From: Guadua angustifolia
Lineage: Eukaryota > Streptophyta > Magnoliopsida > Poales > Poaceae
Assembly: GCA_036346375.1 (NCBI GenBank)
Contig: CM070500.1
Location: forward strand, 73,536,525-73,600,524
Reading direction: 5' to 3'
Length of the DNA: 64,000 nucleotides
The notes beneath the pieces were generated by a model. That model was not told where the DNA came from and did not search any database. It saw nothing but the letters and a program-made list of their open reading frames with translations. Shown here piece by piece: positions 22,315-32,948 of this stretch (positions within the stretch are counted from its first letter, which is position 1; each line of letters opens with the position of its first letter). The position numbers and the translations under genes are program-made.

Positions 22315-23032
22315 AGGGGTGAAAACGGTATCGGTAATTCCCGAAATTTCGAAAACTGTTTTCGAAATTTTTCAACTGGACGTGTCGGTATCGGTAATTT
22401 TTGGAATCGGAATCGGAATCGGTAATTTTTGTCGGAAACGATAACGGTAACGGTTTTGATCGGTTTCGACCGTTTCCTTTGGTATCCGGAAAAAATCGGT
22501 AAATTCCGTCGGTAATTACCGGAATTATTCCAGCCCACAAATCACACTCCTTCGGTCACTAAAACGCCCATAACTTTTTACTCCGAACTCCGATTTAGGT
22601 GATTTTGGACTCTATGCGAAGCTTATCACGAGGGCTACAATCTCCACCCATTTTCATGATTTAACCAATCATAGATATTTTTAAATATCGTAAAAACAAA
22701 ACTCTAATGTAGTCATTCAAGTCTAAAATTTGATGTGTGTTCATCATAAATTTGTGAATATTTATTAATTACTAATTTCTATGTGGATGTACTATTTGTG
22801 TGAATTTTTGAAGTCAATTGGTGGTACATGTCCTTACGACGTTCTGGGTCTCTTTTTCGATTCGATCGTTACCGATATATATTTTGTATTGAATTTTCGT
22901 TTTCGATATTTTCGAATTACCGATGCCGTTTCCGTTTCCGTAGTTATCGATTCCGATATCGTTTCCGAGAAAAAATATGAAAACAAAAATGATTTTAGTG
23001 TTTTCCGACCGTTTCCGACCGTTTTCACCCCA
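22315..23032. mobile_element. hAT-like transposon without transposase
   Basis: Left end AGGGGTGAAAACGGTATCGG; right end CCGACCGTTTTCACCCC is its inverse. The flanking octamers AGATAGGT (22307-22314) and AGATAAGT (23033-23040) match at seven of eight bases, giving an 8-bp target duplication. Subterminal regions repeat TCGGTAA, CGGAATCGGAATCGG and the inverses. The interior is AT-rich and has no credible protein. It has the same terminal sequence as the element at 13165-14532, so both may use the same transposase. Confidence 0.82.
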
Positions 23033-23474
23033 AGATAAGTCATGTGTTTCTAGAGTTTCATCCTCTATTCCTCTGCCTTTGCCAGCCTTTTGTCCCGTCT
23101 CTACTACTTCTAATTAGAAGTTGGTGATGATACGTCCGTTCTTCATCACCAACCCACATCTAAACTGTGAAAAAAAAACCGCTGACGGAAAAAAAAACAG
23201 ATCGACCGACGGAAAAAAACCTAAGCCGTTTTTCGCTCCATTCCTCACGATATGCTCACCTCCCGACTTCTCCATAAACACGACAACCGCCCCATCTGCG
23301 AGTCCAGATGCCTTCCCCGTGCGTCCCTGCTTCTATGTAATCGGGAGAAATAGATGTTTGATCTTGTAGCACAATTTTCTTTTATTGTTTGACCTTTATG
23401 TTCCACTATTAATTTTATTTTTCAGAACTAGTTTAACTGAAATCGGACCTTCATCGTCACTCATTGATCGAATA

Positions 23475-23850
23475 AGCTTAAATCAGTGAAAAAGGGGTTT
23501 TGTCGAGTTCATAAGGAAGTGTTGCAAATCCGATCCAGCAGAGAAGTAGTTGCTATGCCACACAAACCTTCCAGGAAAAGTAGCGGTGGAGTTATTTGCC
23601 ATTTGCTGGCTTTGCAGGAAAAGAGTGTGTTTTTCCTGTGTGTTGAGACGTGTGAGAACGCATTCGAGTGTGATGAACGCGTGCAAGGATACGACGATAT
23701 TGGCACACACTTTGACAACCGATGACATATGGTTAATTTGGCAATGGCGGCATAAGCATACCTAGCGTGGATGCCTAGATTGGAGATATGTTTCATAAGT
23801 ATCACCATATCTATTCTTTGCCTTTCTGCAAGGTTTTTGTGTTGTCTGAG
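23475..23850. repeat. Copy B of the diverged duplication
   Basis: Uninterrupted counterpart of 22010-22314 plus 23033-23100. It includes the region corresponding to the hAT insertion point (CTAGCGTGGATGCC... then GATATGTTTC). The short reading frames in it are not conserved between the copies. Confidence 0.65.
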
Positions 23851-23886
23851 CAAAAAAAAAACGTGCCTTTCATCATCACTCGTCCT

Positions 23887-24077
23887 GAGGATTGAGCGTG
23901 ACTCAGTTGGTTGAGGCTGTCGTCGTGCAACACGTTTGTTCGTGATCGAGTCCTCGCCTCATCCGGGTGCTCACAGACCAGGTGCAAGCGTGTGTGTAGA
24001 GTGTGTATGTTTGTAGTTTGACTGTTTATTCTTCTTTTATAATGAATGCTAGAACTTCTGGCTAATTTTTTAAAAAT
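23887..24077 (+). mobile_element. tRNA-derived SINE
   Basis: The sequence starts with an A-box-like GTGACTCAGTTGGTTGAGG and has a B-box-like GTTCGTGATCGAGTCC about 40 bp downstream, as in tRNA-derived RNA polymerase III promoters. It ends in a T/A-rich tail. The same 15 bases, ATCATCACTCGTCCT, flank it (23872-23886 and 24078-24092). Long target duplications of this kind are made by LINE-dependent insertion. The family is not identified. Confidence 0.83.
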
Positions 24078-24092
24078 ATCATCACTCGTCCT

Positions 24093-24910
24093 CGTCTCGA
24101 TCCATCTCGTCCCATCACAAGGGCGGAATTAGCGGCAGTATCGGATATATACCGGCACCTCCAAAATATGCGAAAATTGTTAGGGAGAGCAGGTATATAG
24201 TTAGGCCAAAATAGGTACAATACTTGGTATGCACCCACTGGTTGGTTGCGGCCACGGAGGACAGCCGGCGGTGGCTCGTCTGCGTCCTTGAGGTTGAAGA
24301 TGACTAGTGTGGTACCACTAGAAGATTTTAAAGCAGGCACCACTCCTGCTCTGTGGGCGCAAACTAGAATTCAAGCATTTATGGGGGCGAAGGACTGCAA
24401 ATCTGCCTAATAAGTAACGACATTGCATACCAGGGAGGGCCGGTCAAACGTGTGTGATTTGCCTTGCTCCATGCCTCCATCTCGGCATGGCGCACGTTGT
24501 CAAGTCAAAGAGCGGACTAATTAAGCTTCGGCCGGTTTATCTGCAGATTAAGACATCGATCTACTAATATAGCCTGCCACCGTGCGTACGAACTGAAATC
24601 ACCATGATAATGACCATTCGATGCTAATTAGTCAACCAGTCAAGGGATTAGCCCAGAGAAGAGAAAAAGAAAAGAAGAAGGTAACGGATGCATCTGGAGC
24701 CGCACGCGGAAGGCCGAAGGCGATGTGAGGGTGATGCCGACGCCGACGCCGACGCCGACCCGTGGACAAGGCACAGCAACGTGCGAGCGAGTTGGATTGG
24801 ATGGAAAGGCGGAAGCAAATTTTGTTCTCACCTCTTGACTAATTTTTTTAAGTTTATTTTATCCAAACGAAATTATAAATCTGATCACTTGACTACGACA
24901 AACACTTACC
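24093..24910. other. Intergenic, no gene supported
   Basis: The only long reading frames are short and unrecognised. A (GCCGAC)n run lies at about 24736-24761. Confidence 0.45.
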
Positions 24911-25060
24911 GCGCTCTTATATCATTGTAGGTGAACCTACTAGGCTCCACATCCATAGCAGGTGGATCTATCGTGATCCCACTTCACGATAGATGGTGAT
25001 CCCACTTCACGATAGATGGGATCACGATAGATGACCTGCTACAATATAAGATCGCAGCAG
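24911..25060. repeat. Fold-back sequence
   Basis: AGCAGGTGGATCTATCGTG at 24957 is inverted at 25017-25040 with one bulge. Outside this, CTCTTATATCATTGTAG is inverted as CTACAATATAAGATCGC. The loop holds two direct copies of GTGATCCCACTTCACGATAG. It looks like a small fold-back element. Confidence 0.65.
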
Positions 25061-25596
25061 GTAACACGTGTCGTCTCTTGGTACTTTCGTGATCGAGCGG
25101 GGGGATAGATTTACGACTTTGTTAAGATAAGAGACTAAAGTTGCAAAGAAAAATTAGGAAAAAAAAGAGAAAATAAAGGCGAAAACCGGGGGAAGAGAAG
25201 GGGCCGCACAGTACGTGGGCTGGTCGTGGGCCTTGATGGGCGGCGACACTGGCGGGCCCCACTCGCCCACGCGCCCACTACGCGCACGGCTCGCCCTGTC
25301 GTTGGTTTGACCGTTTTACCGTGAGCAAGGCAAGTTTCTTTGTTTTTTTAAGACGAGCAACCGAACAGGGGGAGGGAATAACAGAAGAAGAAGAAGAAGC
25401 AGCAGCGCAGTGAGGTGAACAGTAAGATGGAATGCCACAGCGTACGTCTAGCTAGCTGGAACCGGTCGATGTGTTCGTTCCAACGTGGTGTCTAAAATCG
25501 CGTTGGGATTTGTATTGCATCCTTGCCCTCTCTGCTGCATGCGCGCACTATGTATGGAGTATTATCCAATTAATTTCGTTGAGCTGAGGCAGAAGG
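25061..25596. other. Intergenic
   Basis: GC-richer than its surroundings at 25200-25320. A short (AAG)n run occurs near 25383. No gene is supported. Confidence 0.45.
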
Positions 25597-26149
25597 CATG
25601 TTTAGATCTATTAGTATTAATAGTTAGCTGCTAAAATTAGCTAAAGAAGATCTAAACAGACTAGCTAATAACCTAGCTAACAGTTAGCTACTAATCCAGC
25701 TAATAGTTATCTCATTAGCTGGTTCTCCCCTGCTAATAGATGGTGAAATGACTAATATGCCCTCGGCACTATGCACCGTAGTTCCTTTTCCCTTTGGTCA
25801 GCACTTTGCAGATTGAAGATCAGGCTCAGGCCGACGTCTCCCTCCCTGAAGAAAATTTATTTGCCAACTGCATCATTGTTAAGCCACACTTTGCCAATCC
25901 GTGTAGCAACTCTCGTTTCGCCGTCCGCTGGGCTCTCTCGGGCCCGTGCGCTCTCCGCGCGATCGATAAAAAAAAGTGCAAACAGCTATTAATGCAAGGG
26001 TACAATGGACATTTCCACCGATAACTAAATTTTCAACCAATTATTAGCTAGTACCTCCAAACAGCCCTATCTAATAATTAGCCAGCTAATAGTTAGCTAA
26101 TAAGTAGCTATTAGCTAGCTAACTATTAGTGTTAATGGATCCAAACATA
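25597..26149. mobile_element. MITE-like element with TTAGCTA-rich ends
   Basis: Left end GCATGTTTAGATCTATTAGT and inverted right end (GTATGTTTGGATCCATTAAC on the minus strand) frame the element. Both ends are filled with variants of TTAGCTAATAGTTAGCTA. The central 240 bp (25750-25990) is of normal composition and non-coding. No target duplication could be fixed. Confidence 0.65.
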
Positions 26150-26860
26150 CTTTAAATGCTATCTATAGTAGATCTAGGTGACGAAACGTTCCATCCAAAT
26201 ATGCAAATGTGAATGGCCACATCGGAATGGAATTAGCAAGCATATTCCTCCTGTCCCTTAAAAAACGTATTGGTCGTAGTATAGCACACAGCAAAAAAGA
26301 TAAGGTAATTCGCACAACAAAAGCCGGGGTTCTAGGCTCTTTATCAAGGCTAAGTTGAAGACTAAATAAAGGGATGGGTTTTAACGGTTCTTTTTAAAAG
26401 TTGTAAGTCTTGGTATACTAAAAGCCAAAAGCTACCGATAAGTGTTTTTTTAGCTTATTAAGGGTTGATTTTAGATCAATGTTACTAAAGTTAGGTATAT
26501 AAAATTATTATATATATATGCGAACTGCTTTTAAACTGTTTAAACTAAAAAGGTGGCTTTAAGTTATATAAAAAAAAGTCTAGATCTAAACAAATATAGG
26601 TGTTGATAGCTTGATTAATTAGCTCATCCACTTTGATCTGATCGTGAATTAATGCACGGCTTGTGTGCATGGAGAAATCTTTTCCTAGTAATCATCACAG
26701 TTCGCCTGGGGGGCACTGCTTATGCTCATTTGCCCCTGCCCACTCATGCAAACTATGCGCGGCACGCCACGCCAGCTGACAAACAACAAGATGTGAAAAC
26801 CGGATGCAGTTTTTGGAGGCTAACAAGTAAAAACCAAAATAATACGTAATCTTAGAAAAT
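26150..26860. other. Intergenic AT-rich DNA
   Basis: No gene or element with supported ends. Confidence 0.45.
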
Positions 26861-26866
26861 TTCGGG

Positions 26867-27110
26867 CTGTTTTTCGGAAAAACGCCGTATTAAAAATAAA
26901 TCATGGGAGTTCCGGAAAAATAAAGAAATTTAACGGACTATTATGTTATATTAGAATTATTTGGGCCCCTTTTGCAAAAAAAAAGATGCATTTTTTCGGG
27001 AAAACATCGTGCTAAAAACAAATCATGGGAGTTCCAGGGTAATAAAGAATTTTAACGGACTATTGTGTAATATTAGAATTTTTTGGGCCCCTTTCGCAAA
27101 AAAAAATTGC
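26867..27110. repeat. Two-copy tandem repeat, period 122 bp
   Basis: AATCATGGGAGTTCC, TTTAACGGACTATT and TTGGGCCCCTTT occur in the same order in 26867-26988 and 26989-27110, with substitutions between copies. Confidence 0.8.
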
Positions 27111-27161
27111 GGGGTATTAAGCTGTAATTCCAGAAAATCTATTTAAGAATTCTAGAGGCCT

Positions 27162-27630
27162 TGTCGACGTTTGTTGTCGGCAATAATGAAAACGAGGCTA
27201 GGCGTCGGATCCAAATTCGATGGTAGCACAAGACGCAAGAATTATACAGGTTCAAGCTCTCGCAGGGGAGATAATACCCTAGTCCTGTGCTCTGGGATTA
27301 TGTGTGTCTAACTTATTTGTTGATGAGATGATCCATCGATGTTCCCCCGTCCCCTCTCTTTATATAGCAGAGGAGGGCGGTTACAAAGGGGAGTCTGGGT
27401 CAGACACGAGATAGGGATTATATCTCCTGTACATATACGTTTGGTAACGGTCTAGATTATGATAATATCCTACCTAATCAGGATCTGTTGCTATCCTCAG
27501 GGCTTTCTTGTTTCGCACGTCTAGCGCAACCCTAGCAGCTTCGGTTTTCATGCGATCAACTGGGCCAGGCCTTATCCAGTTGGGCCTCGCAGGCCTGCCT
27601 TGTAGATACCCGTGATCCATATACTCCACA
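27162..27630 (-). mobile_element. LTR of a truncated Tat-like Ty3/gypsy element (minus orientation)
   Basis: The block starts TGTCGACG and ends CTCCACA. Read on the minus strand it runs TGTGGAGTATATGG to CGTCGACA. It contains a minus-strand TATA box (TATATAAAGAGAGG, about 27355-27368). Just inside it, the minus strand reads ACTCGGGGGCTAC, the polypurine tract common in grass gypsy elements before a 3' LTR. It is therefore the 3' LTR of an element running right to left. The other LTR and pol are missing. Confidence 0.7.
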
Positions 27631-27862
27631 GTAGCCCCCGAGTGCTTTGCGATCGGATTGCCTTTTTATTGAAAAGATTTCCTGACCGGTTTTCTCTCCA
27701 GCCGAGTGCTCCATTGTAGGCAAGGAGGTCGTGAAGAACTCAATAGAACTCCACGTGTAAGCATTCCGAGTGGTTCCCGACCCAAATTATTGAGCTAGCA
27801 CGCAACTCGTCACGGAGTATTTCTCCATTTTTGTTGGCTTTTAGCCGAGTGGTACCTGTGTG

Positions 27863-28212
27863 TCATGGCGCACAGCTTTTGGGCTATCATGAGGCATACC
27901 ATGAATTATCCAAGTGGTACCCGTACCTGCCTTTTGCAGTATACGGCTAATGGCCCATTATGAGGCATACCTCTTGTTTTGAATCGCCTTACGATATCTG
28001 ATTCCATTTTGAACGGTGACCAGCATGCGACCTAACATGAGGCATATCATAAGAAGATATTTTAGTTTGGAAGGTACCCAAATTCCATCTGATGTGGTCA
28101 TTAGCCTTTGGCCCGTCATGGGGCGTACCATATCCCAAATTAAATTCAGCCCAATTGTACCTGTGTACAGTAATCACTGCACATGGTCACCGGCCTATCT
28201 TGAGGCGTGCCC
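27863..28212 (+). repeat. Diverged tandem repeats next to the LTR, unit about 78 bp
   Basis: The phrase (C)ATGAGGCATACC or a close variant occurs at about 27891, 27962, 28039, 28120 and 28202. Spacings are 71-82 bp, and shared phrases such as GTGGTACC and GGTACC lie between. The array lies directly upstream of the TATA box and coding unit that follow. Confidence 0.75.
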
Positions 28213-28281
28213 TAGGACAACCTCAGGACATGCGGAAGGCGAAGCGCTTTCTCGCTCAAGGCGAAAGTTAGCGTCGCTCCC

Positions 28282-28289
28282 TATAAATA
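28282..28289 (+). promoter_or_regulatory. TATA box of the internal coding unit
   Basis: TATAAATA about 160 bp upstream of the ATG at 28444, in the orientation opposite to its host element. Confidence 0.6.
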
Positions 28290-28443
28290 TGAGACTCGAT
28301 GCGAACGAGGCGGTTTTCTGCGCACTGTTCTCATTTGCCCCTTCATCTTCTTACTTTCGGCGCTTTTCCTGCGATTTCCGCCGCTAGGGTTAGCATCTCC
28401 CACAATCCCAATCCGACGCAGTTGTTAGTTCCTCCACCCAAAA

Positions 28444-31440
28444 ATGTCTTTTCCTTCCTCCAAAGACGCTCCTTCGTCACCCTCGGCCAAGGATTGGGCC
28501 ACTTCGGTGATGACGGAAAAGCGATTGGAGGAGTTGGTCGTCGGCGGCGTCTTCCCACCACTGGTGATGTTCTCCGCCCGCCCTGCTGCGGGTGAGTCTT
28601 GCCCTACGCCCTGCACTGAGGAAGTAGTTGTTTTTGAGTCCTTCTTTCAGCGTGGGTTCGGCCTTCCCGCCTGCGCTTTTCTTCGTGGTCTCCTTCATTT
28701 TTATGAAATCAAATTGACTCATCTCAATCCTAACTCCATTCTTCAAATTGCTGTCTTCGTTCACCTCTGTGAGCTTTCCTTGGCATTCGCCCACATTTTG
28801 ACCTTTTTCGCCATCTTTTCCTTCTCAAACCTTACCCGAACAAGAATTCTGCCAAGGCAGTTGGGGGCGCCGGATTCCAGCAGAGGGACGGTCTGAAGAA
28901 GTCTTATTTTGCTATTTCTTTCAAGACCTCGAACAAGGGTTGGCATCAGGAGTGGTTTTACTGTGCCAACCCCAAGCCTTCTCTTCCTTCCTTCTCCGGT
29001 GTCCCGCCCAGGCCTTCGATGGATTGGACTTCGCTCCCCTCGGACGGTGGAATGGACTAGGTGGAGGAACTCATGGGGATGATCGCCAAATTGAAGGAAG
29101 ATATACTAACTGAAGTTGCGATCATCCTTAATTTTGGCTTTCGCCGAGTACAGCCCCTCAAAGAGCGAGTCCATCTTGGATATGATTATGAAGGGGAGCG
29201 CGATACCACCCGGAAAACCCCTGAGCCGATTCCCAGAAATACTCTCCTTGGTCGTCTGGGTGATTTTTTCGTCAAGGCACCCAAATCGTCAACACCAGGT
29301 GCCCGAAGCCCTTCAACAAAATGAGTCCTCCACCCCGGTAAGATGCTTTCTTATCTCCCAAAGTTGGATTTTCTAATTCTTGAGCAGCTGCAATTAAGCG
29401 TGTGTTTGTTGCCTGTGCCTGCAGGGTTGTGACGCCTTCTTCTTTGATGCGTCGCTGCCCGAATTCCCTCAACACAAGAGCGCCAAAAGAAAACGCCCTG
29501 CCAGTGCCTCGTCCTCGGCGCCGAGTGCGAAGAAAGACAAGCCGGCGAAAGCTAAATATCCCATGGGAAAAGGGAAACGCCCGGCGGTCTGTGCCTAAGG
29601 AGAAAGGGGGGCAGTCGGCGGCCAATGTGCGCCCGACTGGAGGCACAAAGGTTCGAGGTCCAGCAGTCGCGCGCGCCTCTCCCGTGACTTCCTCATCATC
29701 GAGCCAGTCCGAGGGCCCGAAGGTTCCCAAGCCCCCAGCCCGGCACTCGGCTAATGTGGCACTGCCTCCCCTAAGCTCCGTCGGAGACACATCGTCCCCC
29801 ACGCCCAACATGCGGCCGGGTTCTTCTGCGGGCGGACCCACTGCTCGGAAGGGCTCAGGGATAAAGATAACAAGATCCAACTAGTTGGTCTCCTTGTTAG
29901 CTCTTCCTTTTACTTTGGCATGCGGCCAGGTTCTTCTGCGGGTGGACCCACTGCTTGAAAGGGCTCAGGGATAAAGATAACAAGATCCAACTAGTTGGTC
30001 TCCTTGTTAGCTCTTCCTTTTACTTTTCCGGGTCATGCCTTGATTGCTTCTTTTCCGAAAGCTCATGATTTAAGTTCGCGTGGCGTGCCACGCAGAGCCC
30101 CGGAGGATCTTTGAAGATGCCTCAAGCCGACCAGAATCGAGGTGCCGGGCCGATGTCAGCGCCGCCGCCTAAAGTGGCCCTAGAGTCGGCGACAACAACT
30201 CCCTCGACTGCCTCCGTGGCCCAAGTCGCCGAGGCTAACTTAAATCCGGACAGCCCCCGACTGCGTACTCCTCCCGGGCCGGCTGGCCAAATGGTACCCC
30301 TGAGGCCGGCCGCTCGCTCTTCGCCTCCGCCGGAAGAACTCCCTCAGCCCCCTCGCCCGAAATCTCCGCTGCGGGTTGCATTCTTTAGCGAGGATGGCGA
30401 GTGGACAACCATTGACGATAAAGGTGAAGAGAAGGAATGGGAGGCATTCTGCGACCACGCCTTCGGCTACTCCCGGTTGGCTCGCGTGAGTTCCTTGTGC
30501 CGAGTTGGTTAGAAATTCTCTTCCTTTTGTCTTCGGTTCGTAGTGTAACTTTGTCGTTCATTTTGTTGCCTTCAGCGTCTGGGGGAGCGCGCCAAGAAAA
30601 GGGACGCCCTTCTCCGGGAGATACTCCCGAAGACCAAAATGAGGCGGGACTATGAGGCCGAAGTCCAGTGGGTCCGTGTCGAGTTACAGGAGGAACTCGG
30701 CAGGGTCCGGAATGAGAACCGAGTGAAGCTGGAAAGACTCCGGGCCCAAGTTCAGGCTTCCGAAGCGGACAAGCTGAACTTAACGAGCTCCCTTAGCGGT
30801 AACCGCCTTGTCCGACTGCCTTAGACCACTTTTTTTAGTCTTCCGCCCCTTAACTCATTCTTCCTGTCTTGGTTTCGGTCTTCGTCGTTGCAGATCTTCA
30901 GGGAAAGCTCGAAACCGCCCAGAAGCGGGTCAAGGAACTGGAGAAATCTGAGAAGCATGCCCGAACCAAGTTGGACAAGATGGAACTAGAGCTGGAAGGT
31001 TTGCTCCCAACTCGTTCTTTGTTCCTGTCGTGCTTTTTAACATCTTTGGGTTAATCCGTCTGGTCTTGCAGAATACCGGGTTAAGTCGCAAGCTCAGTAT
31101 CGCGTACTTGATGAAAAGATCAAGGCTACTGAAGCGCGAGTCGACAAACTCTGGGAAGAATCCAAGGCGCTATCGCAAATCTTGAGTCCTGGTGAAGCTG
31201 GGCCCAGCGATGTGGACGCCACAATCCAGCGGCTGACGGAAGGGCCTAAGAAGCTGGTAGCACACCTGAAGGAGATGGTGATCACGAGCGCCAGTCAAGC
31301 TTTAGCCATCATGAAGTCCTTGTATCCTCGGGTGGAGCTCGAGGCTATCAGGGAGGGCTTTGCCTGTACCGTCGATGACGATCAAGCTGCTGCCATGCTT
31401 GACGAGGTTAGGGACACTTCCGCCTCAGTAATTGTTAGAT
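28444..31440 (+). pseudogene. Antisense-type ORF of a Tat-like gypsy element, broken
   Basis: The first part (ATG 28444) reads MSFPSSKDAPSSPSAKDWAT and then VFESFFQRGFGLPACAFLRG and LTHLNPNSILQIAVFVHLCE. This is the signature of the plant 'putative gypsy type transposon' family (Pfam PF04195, recalled). A frameshift near 28810 separates it from WHQEWFYCANPKPSLPSF in another frame. Further pieces look like exons with GT-AG borders: a Lys/Ala/Ser-rich stretch (29430-29600), then coiled-coil segments at 30570-30800, 30890-31010 and 31070-31440 (VQWVRVELQEELGRVRNENR; LETAQKRVKELEKSEK). The function of this protein family is unknown. The sequence is cut off at about 31440 where AT-rich repeats begin. 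Confidence 0.75.
29809..30028. repeat. 110-bp tandem duplication
   Basis: Positions 29809-29918 and 29919-30028 are almost identical, beginning CATGCGGCC and ending in a T-rich stretch. The copies differ at only a handful of bases, so the duplication is young compared with the decay of the surrounding ORF. Confidence 0.88.
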
Positions 31441-31469
31441 TTTTCGATGACGATCAAAACAGAATGGAC

Positions 31470-32420
31470 ATAATTGGGACAGTAAACTTCTAGATTTTTC
31501 TAAATTTTCTCGAGTGTGATTATGATCTAACATTTTTATGAAAGATTAATAATTGCCTCAGTAACATTCTATGAAATTTTCAAAAAATTTAAACTTTTTT
31601 TTATCAATAAAATCTATAATACCATTGAACTTCATTTGTTATACTATATTGCAAAAACCAAAAGAGAAAGAACATAGATGCTACTGTGCCTTGTAAGAAT
31701 TTTATAAATTCACTGATGTGTGATCATGATTCAAAAATTTTATGTGATATTAAACACTTCCTTATCACTCTTCTGTAAAAATTTCACAAATTTTAAACCT
31801 TCTTTTATCGCTAAAGCAAATCTATGCATTGATTATCAGGCTTTTATCAGGATGTAGCACTGTTAGAATTTTTGTAACATATTAAAGCATTATAATCATA
31901 TGAAACTTTTATTAAAAAATTAGTGATATATAAGGACCTTCCACAAAAATTTCTAAAATTTTCCAACATGGTTTGAACTATTTTTCATTGCGCTCAAATT
32001 TGCCGGTAAGGCTTTTATCAGGATAGTAGTACTGTCCGAATTTTTAAAAATTCTTGACTCTTGATCACCATCCGAAAATTTTATGTAAACATTAGTGATT
32101 CATCAGAATCATGCACAAAAAATTAAAAATTTTCTAACATCGTTTGTATCATTTTTCATCCGGTTCAAACTTGCCGGTCAACGTTTCATCTAGATAGTAC
32201 CAATGTTTGAATTTTTAAAAATTCCATAGACCTGATAATCATCTGAAAATTTTATGAGAATATATCTAATGTGTTATAAACATTCAAAAAAATTCAAAAT
32301 TTTTGATATCGTTTGAATTATTTTTTGATCAGTGCAATTTTGCCAAAATTTCGGTAGCAAAAACCGGATTTGCATTTTTCTTTTTGAATTTTGAATGGAT
32401 TTCATCCGAAATGCCGAAAT
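31470..32420. repeat. Tandem array of diverged units of about 170 bp
   Basis: Unit starts can be followed at about 31665, 31841, 32012 and 32182, with weaker ones at about 31475 and 32350. Spacings are 170-176 bp in the clear part. Each unit has the order ...ATCAGGATAGTA.TACTGT, GAATTTTTAAAAATTC, GATCA.CATC.GAAAATTTTATG, AAAAATTTTC.AACAT.GTTTG, TTTGCCGG. AT-rich and non-coding. Confidence 0.75.
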
Positions 32421-32943
32421 TTCATATTTCAGTCATGGGCGAAATTTTGTTCAAAATGAAATTTTATTCTTTGCTCCAAGGCAGATCTCAGGGACCACGA
32501 TGCTGAGGTAACCAGACCTAGTGTCCTCTATTGAGTTAATCTTGTTGTGTCGTTTCAGTTCTACTTCTGTTTCAGTCGGCTGCAGAGCTTGTGTTCGAGT
32601 CCAGATTAGTAACGGTTTTGTGCCGGATTACTAATAGTAATCGTTTAAGTAAGTTATATTGTCGGTTTGGTCATGTTCGGTTAGATACGTACCTGGACTG
32701 TTAGAGATAAGAATTTGATTGCAATCAAATGTCCGGTGGAGTTGTAACTAACCCTGACATCTTTTGATTATCTTCTACTAATTCTAATTAAGAGTTGGTG
32801 GTGGTACGTCCATTCTTTACCCTCACCCTAACACGTGTGCGCACCCACGTGGCTGAGTGGGAAGCGGGCAGTGGCCACCCCGGTAGATTGGATTGGATCA
32901 TCCCATTGAGGGAGGTAAATGAATATGCATGACTCATTTATTG
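32421..32943. other. Unassigned repeat-like DNA left of the gypsy element
   Basis: No gene. The phrase TCTAATTAAGAGTTGGTGG..GTACGTCC (about 32778-32812) recurs in variant form near 23107-23140, which suggests a dispersed repeat. Confidence 0.45.
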
Positions 32944-32948
32944 CTTTC

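Noticed and set aside
23887..24077. Functional tRNA gene
   Set aside because: A- and B-box-like motifs are present but no cloverleaf can be formed, and the 15-bp target duplication shows that it is a SINE.
31470..32420. Centromeric satellite
   Set aside because: Unit length fits, but there are only about six diverged copies and no recognised centromere repeat sequence; gene-bearing flanks make a centromere unlikely.
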